Shown here: positions 1 to 6,455 of the stretch, piece by piece | Position numbering within the stretch: position 1 is the first letter of the stretch | How the letters are laid out: each line of letters starts with the position of its first letter | NCBI RefSeq assembly: GCF_000152725.1 | Contig: NZ_CH724132.1 | Span: 33,385 to 97,384 of the forward strand | DNA length: 64,000 nucleotides | From: Pseudooceanicola batsensis HTCC2597 | GTDB lineage: Bacteria; Pseudomonadota; Alphaproteobacteria; Rhodobacterales; Rhodobacteraceae | Direction of reading: 5' to 3' | The notes under the pieces: model-generated | Databases searched by the model: none | The model's input: the letters and a program-made list of their open reading frames with translations, nothing else | Told to the model about the DNA's origin: nothing | Made by a program: the position numbers and the translations under genes

Positions 1-116
1 AGGATCGCGCAATCGATCGGGTATGTCTGCGCGCGGGCGGGTACCGGCAGCGAAAAACCTGTCACGGTCAAAGCGACTGCGACCGAGGGGAGGAGCTTCT
101 TGAGTAAATGGCGCAT
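1..116 (-). CDS. Exported protein, N-terminal fragment running off the left edge
   Basis: Only the first 38 codons are present, read leftwards off the window. They encode a clear Sec signal peptide: a basic start (MRHLLKKLL), a hydrophobic core and a likely cleavage after ARA in PVPARAQT. The mature protein starts QTYPIDCAIL. I associate this start with small exported proteins found in transfer regions of alphaproteobacterial plasmids, but that is recollection and not a search result. A purine-rich stretch (GGAGG) lies about 10 bases before the ATG and supports the start at 116. If the association is right, a conjugation region begins just left of this window. Confidence 0.6.
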   Translation of the reverse strand, partial: MRHLLKKLLPSVAVALTVTGFSLPVPARAQTYPIDCAI

Positions 117-287
117 GCTGTGGAGCCTCCGTGATAGGAGTTCAGCATACATACGATAATATACTATCGCAACACTAAGTATAAAGACGCATAATGAAGT
201 TTATGTTAACCAACTGGCGCCCTGAGCCGCTAAAACATTACGATTTGATAATGCCCCGGCAAGGGCAGTGCCACCGTACCAAAGTTA
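117..287. promoter_or_regulatory. AT-rich divergent intergenic region with a 16-bp palindrome
   Basis: No gene is seen here. The stretch is much richer in A and T than its neighbours and separates the leftward exported protein from a possible small rightward gene. Bases 154-169 form a palindrome with arms CGATA and TATCG around ATATAC, a plausible operator or promoter core. Several TATAAT-like hexamers are present (for example in AGTATAAAG near 180), but I cannot choose one. Confidence 0.3.
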
Positions 288-304
288 CTCCTTTGCGAAA
301 GGAG
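288..304 (+). promoter_or_regulatory. Hairpin that buries a Shine-Dalgarno sequence
   Basis: CTCCTTT (288-294) and AAAGGAG (298-304) are perfect inverted repeats of 7 bp around a GCG loop. The right arm contains a textbook AAGGAG ribosome binding site 5 bases before the ATG at 310. In RNA the site would be paired, so translation of the small frame at 310 would be low unless the hairpin is opened. The geometry is visible in the sequence; the function is inferred. Confidence 0.4.
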
Positions 305-309
305 CGACC

Positions 310-636
310 ATGTTCAGAACTTTCGGATTGCTCTTGGGTCTCGCAACTGCTGTAGTTCTTTTGTTTATGGTTTCGAACAGATGCTGTCTTCTGCGAAGGC
401 ATCTGATTGAAAGCTACTCTACCTTTCACTTGCCCAGGCGATTGCCGCCTTCATTTCCGCCGGGTCGAACTAACGGAGTTCTGCCGTGGTCAGCACGTCG
501 GCGAACCTGGTTCCCCACTCCAACAAAGCCCCTTCGCCCACCACAGCGACGCGGCGGAAGTCATTCCTATGGGCTGTGTCGATTTTCAGATCTTCGAGCA
601 GAGCGGACGGCCCATCGTAGCCTTCGAACCTCGTGA
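310..636 (+). CDS. Possible small membrane protein, hypothetical
   Basis: The ATG at 310 follows a perfect AAGGAG site. The first 20 or so residues (MFRTFGLLLGLATAVVLLFM) form one convincing transmembrane or signal helix, followed by SNRCC. Downstream of about codon 50 the frame runs antisense to the well-supported gene at 470-781 and becomes proline- and arginine-rich, which looks like shadow coding. Either a short membrane protein lost its normal 3' end or the frame is accidental after the helix. I do not recognise a family. Confidence 0.3.
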   Translation: MFRTFGLLLGLATAVVLLFMVSNRCCLLRRHLIESYSTFHLPRRLPPSFPPGRTNGVLPWSARRRTWFPTPTKPLRPPQRRGGSHSYGLCRFSDLRAERTAHRSLRTS

Positions 637-781
637 GATCGAGAACCAGGCCGGGCTTACTTGTCTCTTGCAGGCGCTCATGAAGCAGGGCGTGCATCCG
701 TTTCAGGTCGCTTTCGCTGAGCTTGCCCTCGCAGGCGAGGCCAATCGTGTCGTCATGAGCTGTCAGTGTCTCGGTGAACAT
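470..781 (-). CDS. SpoIIAA-like (STAS-fold) protein
   Basis: A 103-residue cytoplasmic protein that matches the SpoIIAA-like (DUF3478) pattern: short, mixed alpha/beta, with LVLDLTRFEGYDG in the middle and a final RFADVLTTAEL. The family binds lipophilic molecules or anti-sigma partners, and its substrate is usually unknown. The ATG at 781 is chosen because AGGAGGAAAACC lies immediately upstream; longer in-frame starts lack this. Its first codons overlap the end of the CDF transporter gene by 29 bases, so the two are probably translationally coupled. It is the last gene of the three-gene operon that begins at 2295. Confidence 0.7.
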   Translation of the reverse strand: MFTETLTAHDDTIGLACEGKLSESDLKRMHALLHERLQETSKPGLVLDLTRFEGYDGPSALLEDLKIDTAHRNDFRRVAVVGEGALLEWGTRFADVLTTAELR

Positions 782-1733
782 GGTTTTCCTCCTCTTTTTC
801 CGGTTTGCCGTGACCGTAAAGGTCAGCGTTTTCGTGTGCGCGGTCTTCGTGCTCAAATTCCAGACTCGAATGACCGATGCTGAAATCGTCCTTCAGCCGG
901 TCCTTGATCGCGGCCTTGATCTTTTCGATTTGACCCCAGCCGTCCGCTGTCAGCACGACGTGGCAGTCCAGAGCCGCCTCGTGCTCCTGCATCTGCCACA
1001 GATGCACGTGATGAACGTCCGCGACACCATCCACACCCCGCATCGCCTGAACGACGGTTTCATTATCGATGTCCGGTGGACTGCCGAGCATCAGCGTCCG
1101 AATCGGACCGCCGATCTCGGTAAATGCGAGGTAGAGGATGTAGAGAGCGATGCCGATGGTGATCGCCGGGTCGACCCACCGCATGTTGTAGAGGAGGATG
1201 AGCGAGCCGCCGATGATGACCGCCACGGAGGCCAAAGCGTCCGATAGGTTGTGCAGGAAGAGCGCACGGATGTTCACGCTGCCTTTCTGCATCGAATAGG
1301 TGAGCAGCGCCGTCAACGTGTCGACGACCAGTGCCACACCGCCCAGGATCACCACCGTCCAGCCCTGTACCTCTGGTGGGTCGATCATGCGCATGCCACC
1401 CTCGTAGATCAGGTAGAAGCCGATCAGGATAAGTGTCGTGTAGTTGATGAGCGCTGCGACGATTTCTACCCGCCCATAGCCGAAGGTCATGCGCTTGTCC
1501 GCCGGGCGGCGAGCGATCTTACGCGCGAAGAAGGCGATCACCAGCGACGCTATGTCCGAGAAATTGTGGAGGGCATCCGCGATCAGCGCGAGGCTGCCGG
1601 AAAGGATCCCGCCGACGATCTGCGCGACCGTCAGGAGGCCGTTGGCCCAGATGGCGATGGAGACGCGACGATCACCGGATTGAGGATCGATGTGGGCGTG
1701 GCCGTGATCATGCGGCACGGTTCGTCTCCTCAT
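753..1733 (-). CDS. czcD: Cation diffusion facilitator (CzcD-like Zn/Cd exporter)
   Basis: A 326-residue CDF antiporter that exports Zn2+, Cd2+ or related divalent ions from the cytoplasm in exchange for protons. It has a His-rich N-terminus (HDHGHAHI), six transmembrane helices, and the paired metal-site motifs ADALHNFSD and HNLSDALASV (HxxxD sites of helices II and V). A C-terminal cytoplasmic domain has DVHHVHLWQM, and a charged His-containing tail follows. The ATG at 1733 (MRRRTVPHDHG) is preferred over an upstream in-frame start because the family begins close to the His-rich stretch. It overlaps the transglutaminase gene upstream (26 bases) and the SpoIIAA-like gene downstream, and all three sit behind a MerR-type promoter. 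Confidence 0.9.
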   Translation of the reverse strand: MRRRTVPHDHGHAHIDPQSGDRRVSIAIWANGLLTVAQIVGGILSGSLALIADALHNFSDIASLVIAFFARKIARRPADKRMTFGYGRVEIVAALINYTTLILIGFYLIYEGGMRMIDPPEVQGWTVVILGGVALVVDTLTALLTYSMQKGSVNIRALFLHNLSDALASVAVIIGGSLILLYNMRWVDPAITIGIALYILYLAFTEIGGPIRTLMLGSPPDIDNETVVQAMRGVDGVADVHHVHLWQMQEHEAALDCHVVLTADGWGQIEKIKAAIKDRLKDDFSIGHSSLEFEHEDRAHENADLYGHGKPEKEEENHVHRDTDSS

Positions 1734-2295
1734 GGCGGTGGTTCGGCCGATCGAATCCGGGGACCGGCGGCAAGATTCCGCGGCGGATGCGGCGAACCCT
1801 GGCATTCATCCAGTGACGGATGACGTGGCGATAGAGCAAGTCGCGCACAAATCCGAAGTTCTGGCGGTGATTGACCCATCCGTCGCCCAAGTCCACCTCT
1901 ACCCAGGAGTGGAGGATTTCGGACGGCGCGAGGGGATAGACGAGTTCCGGAACGACGCCTCTCTGAAGCGCCTTGTGGATTGTGAACCCGTGCAGTCGGC
2001 AGCGAACTCCCACGCCACGCAGCAGGGCCATGAGGAGCGTGCCCTTGGTGTTGCACTGCCCGTGGCCATCTGCGAGGACCTCGGACGCCGGAATGTCGTC
2101 GGCGCGGTTGTAGCCGAAGGTAATCTCGTTCCTGACGAAATCGTAGATGGCCCCAATTCGGTCGTCGCTGGGAAGGTCTGCCCAGCCGCGCTCCTCGATC
2201 AGTTTTGCAATTGAGGTCGCGTCAAAATCCAGCAGCCGGGTTTTGGCCAAATGAGGGTCGGCGGGGTTCACGGGATACCTCCTCGAATCGTTCAC
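1708..2295 (-). CDS. Transglutaminase-like cysteine protease-fold protein
   Basis: A 195-residue protein with the transglutaminase-like core: catalytic Cys81 in GHGQCNTKG, His in ILHSWVEVDLG (about residue 130) and an acidic residue just after it. No signal peptide or membrane helix is seen, so it is probably cytoplasmic. Such proteins are usually peptidases or amidases and not true cross-linking enzymes; the substrate is unknown. It is the first gene of an operon with a CDF exporter and a SpoIIAA-like protein. The operon has a MerR-type promoter directly upstream, which ties it to metal stress. The ATG at 2295 is preceded by GAGGT. Confidence 0.75.
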   Translation of the reverse strand: MNDSRRYPVNPADPHLAKTRLLDFDATSIAKLIEERGWADLPSDDRIGAIYDFVRNEITFGYNRADDIPASEVLADGHGQCNTKGTLLMALLRGVGVRCRLHGFTIHKALQRGVVPELVYPLAPSEILHSWVEVDLGDGWVNHRQNFGFVRDLLYRHVIRHWMNARVRRIRRGILPPVPGFDRPNHRHEETNRAA

Positions 2296-2300
2296 GAGAA

Positions 2301-2331
2301 TATGTAGTTGCTACAGTCACTGTAGCTTCAA
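2301..2331 (-). promoter_or_regulatory. MerR-type (Zn/Cd/Pb) operator-promoter of the transglutaminase-CDF operon
   Basis: Read on the minus strand: TTGAAG, then a 19-bp spacer containing the dyad CTACAGTGACTGTAG (2311-2325), then TACATA. The 19-bp spacing and a dyad between -35 and -10 are hallmarks of MerR-family activated promoters. The half-site resembles ZntR/CadR/PbrR operators. The likely activator is the MerR protein at 3044-3472. Confidence 0.75.
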
Positions 2332-2340
2332 GCCCCGATT

Positions 2341-2961
2341 TCAGGCCGAGTCCTTGGTTACCTGATCGTCATTGTGCACCGCCTTGTGGTGTTCACCATG
2401 CGCGTCTCTCAGGATTCCGACGCCACCCCAGGCCGCGATGCCGGCGACAATCACGCCCACGACAAGGTCCGGCCAATTCGTTCCGAGCCAGGCTACGAGC
2501 CCGCCTGCGACGACGATTCCGAGATTGGCCGCGAAGTCGTTCCAGCTGAACGTATTCGCCGCTCGGATGTTTACGTCTGGATCGCGAAGCCGTGCCAGCA
2601 GCCAGACGCAAAGTGCGTTGATGGCCGCCGCTACCAGCGCCATGACAATCATGATCGTGCCAAGAGGATCCGATCCGCCGACGTAGCGGCGCCACGCGTC
2701 ATACAGGATTCCAAGGGCGAAGAGGATCAGCAGGCCGCCCGAAACGTTCGCCGCTCCGCGCTTCCACTTGGCGGAGCGGGACAGCGCGAAGAGGCTGATC
2801 GCGTAGACGAAACTGTCCGACAGATTGTCGAGGCCATTGGCGATAAGCGCGCTTGACTCGCCGAATGCGCCCGAGGCGAAGAAAGCGACTGCCAGCCCGA
2901 TGTTGAGACCCAGCACGATCCAGAGTGTGCGTCTTTCCGTTGCGTTTCTCTGCTCCGCCAT
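2341..2961 (-). CDS. CDF-family cation transporter, short form without C-terminal domain
   Basis: A 206-residue membrane protein with the CDF transmembrane core. The first metal-site motif is NGLDNLSDSF and the second is FSWNDFAANLG. These are NxxxD/NxxxD variants of the usual HxxxD, which points to a specificity different from Zn. It ends soon after the sixth helix with a short His-containing tail (HGEHHKAVHNDD) and lacks the cytoplasmic dimerisation domain of CzcD. It lies downstream of, and in the same direction as, the MerR regulator, with about 80 bases between them. The second CDF nearby (753-1733) is full length, so the two are not redundant copies. Confidence 0.75.
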   Translation of the reverse strand: MAEQRNATERRTLWIVLGLNIGLAVAFFASGAFGESSALIANGLDNLSDSFVYAISLFALSRSAKWKRGAANVSGGLLILFALGILYDAWRRYVGGSDPLGTIMIVMALVAAAINALCVWLLARLRDPDVNIRAANTFSWNDFAANLGIVVAGGLVAWLGTNWPDLVVGVIVAGIAAWGGVGILRDAHGEHHKAVHNDDQVTKDSA

Positions 2962-3043
2962 GCCGGGTATCCAAATTAGTGAATTGCCAATGAGTAACTA
3001 ACACCGGGCTTTTTGCGTTCCGATCAAAGGTCGTCGAAATTGC

Positions 3044-3472
3044 TCAGGCGCCGATCTCTTCATGGTCGGTCAGGCATTCGGAATGGTCGCGCAGTACCTC
3101 GAGCACACGGCAATCAGAAGTCTGTCCGCCGCTGCACTCATGCACCATCCGCTTCAATTCCGTCCGCAGCGCCTCGAGCCGCGCCAATCGTTGCTCGACC
3201 TGTTTGAGTTGCCGACGGGCTATTGCATCCGCCTCAGCGCAGGACTTTCCCGGATGATCGCTGAGATCGAGGAGCTCACGGATCGCGTCCAACGAGAACC
3301 CCAGTTGCCGTGCGTGCCGGACGAATGACAAGCGGTCGAGTTCGGCGTCGCCATAGCGTCGTTGGCCCCCCTCGGTCCTGCCGGGCTCAGGCATAAGTCC
3401 GATCTGCTCGTAATACCGGATGGTCTGCACCTTTGTTCCGGTCTTCTTCGCCAGCGTCCCAATCGTCAGCAT
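3044..3472 (-). CDS. MerR-family metal regulator (ZntR/CadR/PbrR type)
   Basis: A 142-residue activator. The N-terminal winged helix-turn-helix (LTIGTLAKKTGTKVQTIRYY) is followed by the dimerisation helix and a C-terminal metal loop. Cysteines at 78, 113 and 121, with ECSGGQTSDC forming the loop, fit the Zn/Cd/Pb branch of the family. An extra Cys133 and acidic/His residues follow. The start at 3472 (MLTIG) fits family convention and has GGGGAG upstream. Its own promoter region carries a matching dyad (3491-3505), and near-identical dyads occur before four other operons in this window. It is therefore probably the master regulator of region 1. The exact metal cannot be read from sequence. Confidence 0.85.
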   Translation of the reverse strand: MLTIGTLAKKTGTKVQTIRYYEQIGLMPEPGRTEGGQRRYGDAELDRLSFVRHARQLGFSLDAIRELLDLSDHPGKSCAEADAIARRQLKQVEQRLARLEALRTELKRMVHECSGGQTSDCRVLEVLRDHSECLTDHEEIGA

Positions 3473-3490
3473 TTCCGCTCCCCACATTAC

Positions 3491-3510
3491 CTACAGTGGG
3501 TGTAGCTTTA
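3491..3510 (-). promoter_or_regulatory. Autoregulatory MerR-type dyad before the regulator
   Basis: On the minus strand the dyad CTACACCCACTGTAG (3491-3505) lies 19 bases before the chosen start of the MerR gene. The half-sites match those at 2311-2325. The -35 box is poor (ATAAAG in place of TTGAAG), as expected for a weakly expressed autoregulated gene. The GTAATGTGG that follows is a weak -10 region. Confidence 0.55.
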
Positions 3511-3582
3511 TGCGGTGCGCATCACAAGCTTCACCCGAGTTTCACAGATCGGTGATTGTTGGCCGATCGATGACAATCACGC

Positions 3583-3613
3583 TTGAACCTACAGTAGCTA
3601 GAGGATGTAAACG
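3583..3613 (+). promoter_or_regulatory. MerR-type operator-promoter of the SCO-to-Lnt operon
   Basis: TTGAAC, a 19-bp spacer containing CTACAGTAGCTAGAG (3589-3603), then TAAACG. It has the same architecture and half-site as 2301-2331, facing right. The first gene of the long operon starts 37 bases after it. The -10 is weak, which is normal for promoters that need DNA distortion by a MerR activator. Confidence 0.7.
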
Positions 3614-3649
3614 CACACAAAATATAGAATCAGGTTCGGGCGGAGCGGC

Positions 3650-4252
3650 GTGAGGCTTTCAGGTCTTCAGAAGGTATTGTGGGTGTTGGCGGGCGCGGCG
3701 GCGTTCGTTTTCATCTGGCTGTTGCTATGGTCCGACTACCGTGCCGATCTTGCCCGCACCGAGAGTGAACCACCGTTTCTTGCTGATTTCGAACTGACCG
3801 ATCATCGCGGCATGGTCCAAACGGACGAAGATTTCGCAGGGCGCTGGATGCTGGTCTTCTTTGGCTTCACCAATTGCCCCGACGTCTGTCCGACAACACT
3901 GTCCGAAGTCGCGGCCGTGATGGAGGGCCTGGGCGATGAGGCAGCAATGGTTCAGCCGATTTTCATAACGATTGATCCGGAGCGGGATACGCCGACTGCA
4001 CTTGCCGAGTATGTGCCCCTGTTCGACGCAGGGATCATCGGGCTGACCGGTACACCGGAGCAGATCGCCGCGACATCCGAAACCTTTCCGATATTCTTTG
4101 AGCGGATCGAGCAGGCGACTGCGCCGGGCGGATACACGATGGGTCACACGTCGCATCTTTTCCTTTTCGACACGCAAGCAGGCTTCGCGGACTCCTGGCC
4201 CTACGGCACGCCCGCCGAAGAGATCCTCGCCGATCTGAGACAGAGGATCTGA
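3650..4252 (+). CDS. SCO1/SenC-family copper and thiol-redox protein (copy 1)
   Basis: A 200-residue protein anchored by one N-terminal helix (about residues 9-27) with a periplasmic thioredoxin-fold domain. It has the SCO copper motif CPDVC (Cys76, Cys80) and the distal His166 in YTMGHTSH. SCO proteins deliver copper to cytochrome oxidase or act as copper-dependent thiol reductants. The start is GTG at 3650 with GGAG five bases upstream. It is the first gene of an operon behind a MerR-type promoter. A second SCO gene (5829-6455) lies in the same operon, and both keep the complete metal-binding triad. Confidence 0.85.
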   Translation: MRLSGLQKVLWVLAGAAAFVFIWLLLWSDYRADLARTESEPPFLADFELTDHRGMVQTDEDFAGRWMLVFFGFTNCPDVCPTTLSEVAAVMEGLGDEAAMVQPIFITIDPERDTPTALAEYVPLFDAGIIGLTGTPEQIAATSETFPIFFERIEQATAPGGYTMGHTSHLFLFDTQAGFADSWPYGTPAEEILADLRQRI

Positions 4253-4257
4253 TCGTC

Positions 4258-4680
4258 ATGACCCGACTTTCCGGAGAGACGGCCCTTGGCCTGGCCTGGA
4301 TCATCGCGCTCACCGCGTCGCTTGCCGTGCTCTTCATCGGCGAGGTTCTGGGGCAGACACCTTGCGTGCTCTGCTGGTTCCAGCGTGCCTTCATGTTCCC
4401 CTTGGCCATCATCCTCGGGCTTGGGCTGTGGTGGCAGGATCGGCGCGTGGGTCGCTACGGGATCGCGCTGGCTTTGGGCGGTGCCGCCGTCGCGCTTTGG
4501 CACTTGGGCCTCTATGTCGGCGTTATCCCCGAGCGTATCCAGCCCTGCACGGCGACCGGCCCATCCTGTACCGACGACAATCAACTGGTCTTCGGCATTC
4601 CGATTCCTTTGATGGCGCTCGTCGCCTTCGCGATGATCGGTCTGCTGTCGGCTCTCTCACTGAAGGAAACACAAAAATGA
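4258..4680 (+). CDS. dsbB: DsbB-family disulfide oxidoreductase (copy 1)
   Basis: A 140-residue inner-membrane protein with four helices. The first cysteine pair is CVLC (Cys36, Cys39) and the second is Cys96/Cys104 in the periplasmic loop, as in DsbB. DsbB re-oxidises DsbA and passes electrons to quinone. It starts five bases after the SCO gene, and its stop codon overlaps the ATG of the next gene (ATGA), a DsbA-like protein. The pair probably forms a dedicated disulfide-forming couple for periplasmic proteins of this operon. Confidence 0.85.
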   Translation: MTRLSGETALGLAWIIALTASLAVLFIGEVLGQTPCVLCWFQRAFMFPLAIILGLGLWWQDRRVGRYGIALALGGAAVALWHLGLYVGVIPERIQPCTATGPSCTDDNQLVFGIPIPLMALVAFAMIGLLSALSLKETQK

Positions 4681-5336
4681 AACGACGCGGCCTCATCCTG
4701 TCCGTTCTCGCGCTCGGGGTCGCCGGTTTCGGCGGTGCCGCCTGGTATGCCACCCGCCCCGACCCGATTGCCGCGTCCGATCCCATCGACCCTGAAATGG
4801 CCGACGCGCTGATCCGACCCTATTCCCCGATCCTCGGGCCCGAGGATGCGCCCGTAACCATCGTTGAATTCTTCGACCCGGCCTGCGAGGCATGCCGCGC
4901 TTTCTATCCGGTCGTCGAGGATATCATGGCGGAGCACGGAGACGCGGTGCGCGTTGTAATCCGCTATACGCCTTTTCACGGCGAGGCGTCGGTAGAAGCG
5001 ATCCGTGTGCTCGAGGCGGCGCGCATGCAGGACGTGTTTGAACCTGTGCTCGAGGCAGTCTTGCGAGAGCAGCCCAGATGGGCGTCTCACGGGACCCCGG
5101 CACCCGGATTGATCCTTGAGATTGCAGCAAGCGGAGGTCTGGATGTCGAAGCTGCCCGGACACAGATGCTGGCCCCCGGTGTTGTGGCGGTGCTCAACCA
5201 GGACCGCGCCGATGTCGAGACAGTCGGGGTCCGCCAAACGCCCACGTTCTTCGTGAACGGCAAGCCTCTCGATCCGTTCGGTGAGGCCGAATTGCAGAGG
5301 CTGGTGGCAGTGGAAGTTGCGGCAAGCCAAAGCTGA
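4677..5336 (+). CDS. DsbA-like periplasmic thioredoxin-fold protein
   Basis: A 219-residue protein with an N-terminal signal or anchor helix (LILSVLALGVAGFGGAAWY) and a DsbA/DsbG-like fold. The active site is CEAC (Cys70, Cys73), and the cis-Pro loop is RQTPTFFVNG. The ATG at 4677 overlaps the stop of dsbB, so the two are translationally coupled. It is probably the partner oxidised by that DsbB. The CEAC dipeptide differs from the CPHC of classical DsbA, which would shift the redox potential. An isomerase or a specialised substrate range is possible. Confidence 0.8.
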   Translation: MKRRGLILSVLALGVAGFGGAAWYATRPDPIAASDPIDPEMADALIRPYSPILGPEDAPVTIVEFFDPACEACRAFYPVVEDIMAEHGDAVRVVIRYTPFHGEASVEAIRVLEAARMQDVFEPVLEAVLREQPRWASHGTPAPGLILEIAASGGLDVEAARTQMLAPGVVAVLNQDRADVETVGVRQTPTFFVNGKPLDPFGEAELQRLVAVEVAASQS

Positions 5337-5361
5337 TTTGCGGAGGCAGGAGAAACGAGTG

Positions 5362-5829
5362 GTGAAGAAGTTGAGATATACCAATGCATTGGCCGTGCTT
5401 TTGACGGTTGCAGGGCTGTCGGCCCCCGCACTGGCCGGTTCGGAGGATGTCGTGGTCGAGAATGCGTGGTCCCGCGCCTCGATCGGCGTCAACAGGCCAG
5501 GTGCCGCCTATATGACCGTGCGCAACACGGGTGAAGACGCCGTTACGCTGACCGGACTTGCGACACCGCTGGCAATGATGCCCGAGATCCATGAGTCGAA
5601 AACCAACTCCGATGGCGTCAGTTCCATGGCGCCTGCAGGCGAGATCACGATTGAGCCCGGCCAAAGCGTGGCATTGGAGCCGGGCGGGTTGCACGCCATG
5701 CTCATGAAGCTGCAAGAGCCGATGACCGAAGGCGAGAATTTCCCGCTGACACTGACCTTCTCGGATGGCGGCAAGGTGACGGTCGAGGTCCCAATCCTCG
5801 GAATCGCCGCGCGTGGACCGGAGGGCTGA
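5362..5829 (+). CDS. PCuAC copper chaperone
   Basis: About 155 residues with a Sec signal peptide (ALAVLLTVAGLSAPALAG) and a cupredoxin-like PCuAC domain. Characteristic elements are the ENAWSRAS opening, IHESKT, and the metal ligands in the GLHAMLMKL segment. PCuAC carries Cu(I) in the periplasm to the CuA or CuB centre of cytochrome oxidase and works with SCO, which flanks it on both sides here. The start is one of two adjacent GTG codons at 5359 and 5362, both suitably spaced from AGGAG at 5348-5352. The C-terminus overlaps the next gene by one base. Confidence 0.85.
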   Translation: MKKLRYTNALAVLLTVAGLSAPALAGSEDVVVENAWSRASIGVNRPGAAYMTVRNTGEDAVTLTGLATPLAMMPEIHESKTNSDGVSSMAPAGEITIEPGQSVALEPGGLHAMLMKLQEPMTEGENFPLTLTFSDGGKVTVEVPILGIAARGPEG

Positions 5830-6455
5830 TGCAACGTCGGCAGCTCCTTCTATACGGCGCAGCCGGTGCCGGCGTTCTTGGCCTGACGCTCTTCGTGGGC
5901 TGGTGGCGGGTGGACGGGCCCGGTGCGCCTGAACCAAAAGGGCAGCGGCCCCTGCCCCTATCGGCGATGGAGTTCCGGCTGACCGACCACGAGGAAAATG
6001 AGGTAGGGCCTGGCAACCTGATCGGTCGTCCCACAATGGTGTTTTTCGGGTTCACCTACTGCCCGGACGTCTGCCCGACGACCCTATCGGATATTTCCGG
6101 CTGGCTTGAGGAACTGGGCGACGAAGCATCAGAGATGAACGTGGTCTTCATCACGGTCGACCCGGAGCGGGACACGGTCGAGGCCATGGCCGAATATGTC
6201 GGCTATTTTCATCCGGTCATTCGTGGCTGGACGGGGCCGGAAGACCAAATTGCCCGCGCTGCAGAAGGGTTTCGTGCCTCATTTGAGCGCGTCCCGACTG
6301 AGGGCGGCGGCTATACGATGAACCATACGGCAAGCGTATTCCTGTTCGATGCCGAGGGTGAGCTCGTCACCATGATCGACTATCACGAGCAAAGAGAATT
6401 CGCGGTGCCGAAGATCCAGCGCGCACTGACAGAAGACGTAGAGGGGGCAACATGA
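5829..6455 (+). CDS. SCO1/SenC-family copper and thiol-redox protein (copy 2)
   Basis: A 208-residue protein with an N-terminal membrane anchor and periplasmic thioredoxin fold. It has the metal motif CPDVC (Cys78, Cys82) and His166 in YTMNHTAS. Compared with copy 1 it has GFTYCPDVCPTT in place of GFTNCPDVCPTT, so the two are related but diverged. TGATG at 5827-5831 couples it to the PCuAC gene, and its own stop overlaps the ATG of the M23 peptidase gene. The order SCO, DsbB, DsbA-like, PCuAC, SCO suggests a copper-delivery and thiol-repair relay. Confidence 0.85.
   Translation: MQRRQLLLYGAAGAGVLGLTLFVGWWRVDGPGAPEPKGQRPLPLSAMEFRLTDHEENEVGPGNLIGRPTMVFFGFTYCPDVCPTTLSDISGWLEELGDEASEMNVVFITVDPERDTVEAMAEYVGYFHPVIRGWTGPEDQIARAAEGFRASFERVPTEGGGYTMNHTASVFLFDAEGELVTMIDYHEQREFAVPKIQRALTEDVEGAT

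Noticed and set aside
4362..5336. A 324-codon frame spanning dsbB and the dsbA-like gene
   Set aside because: The part before 4677 is out of frame with DsbB coding. The ATG at 4677 overlapping the dsbB stop and the signal helix fix the real start.
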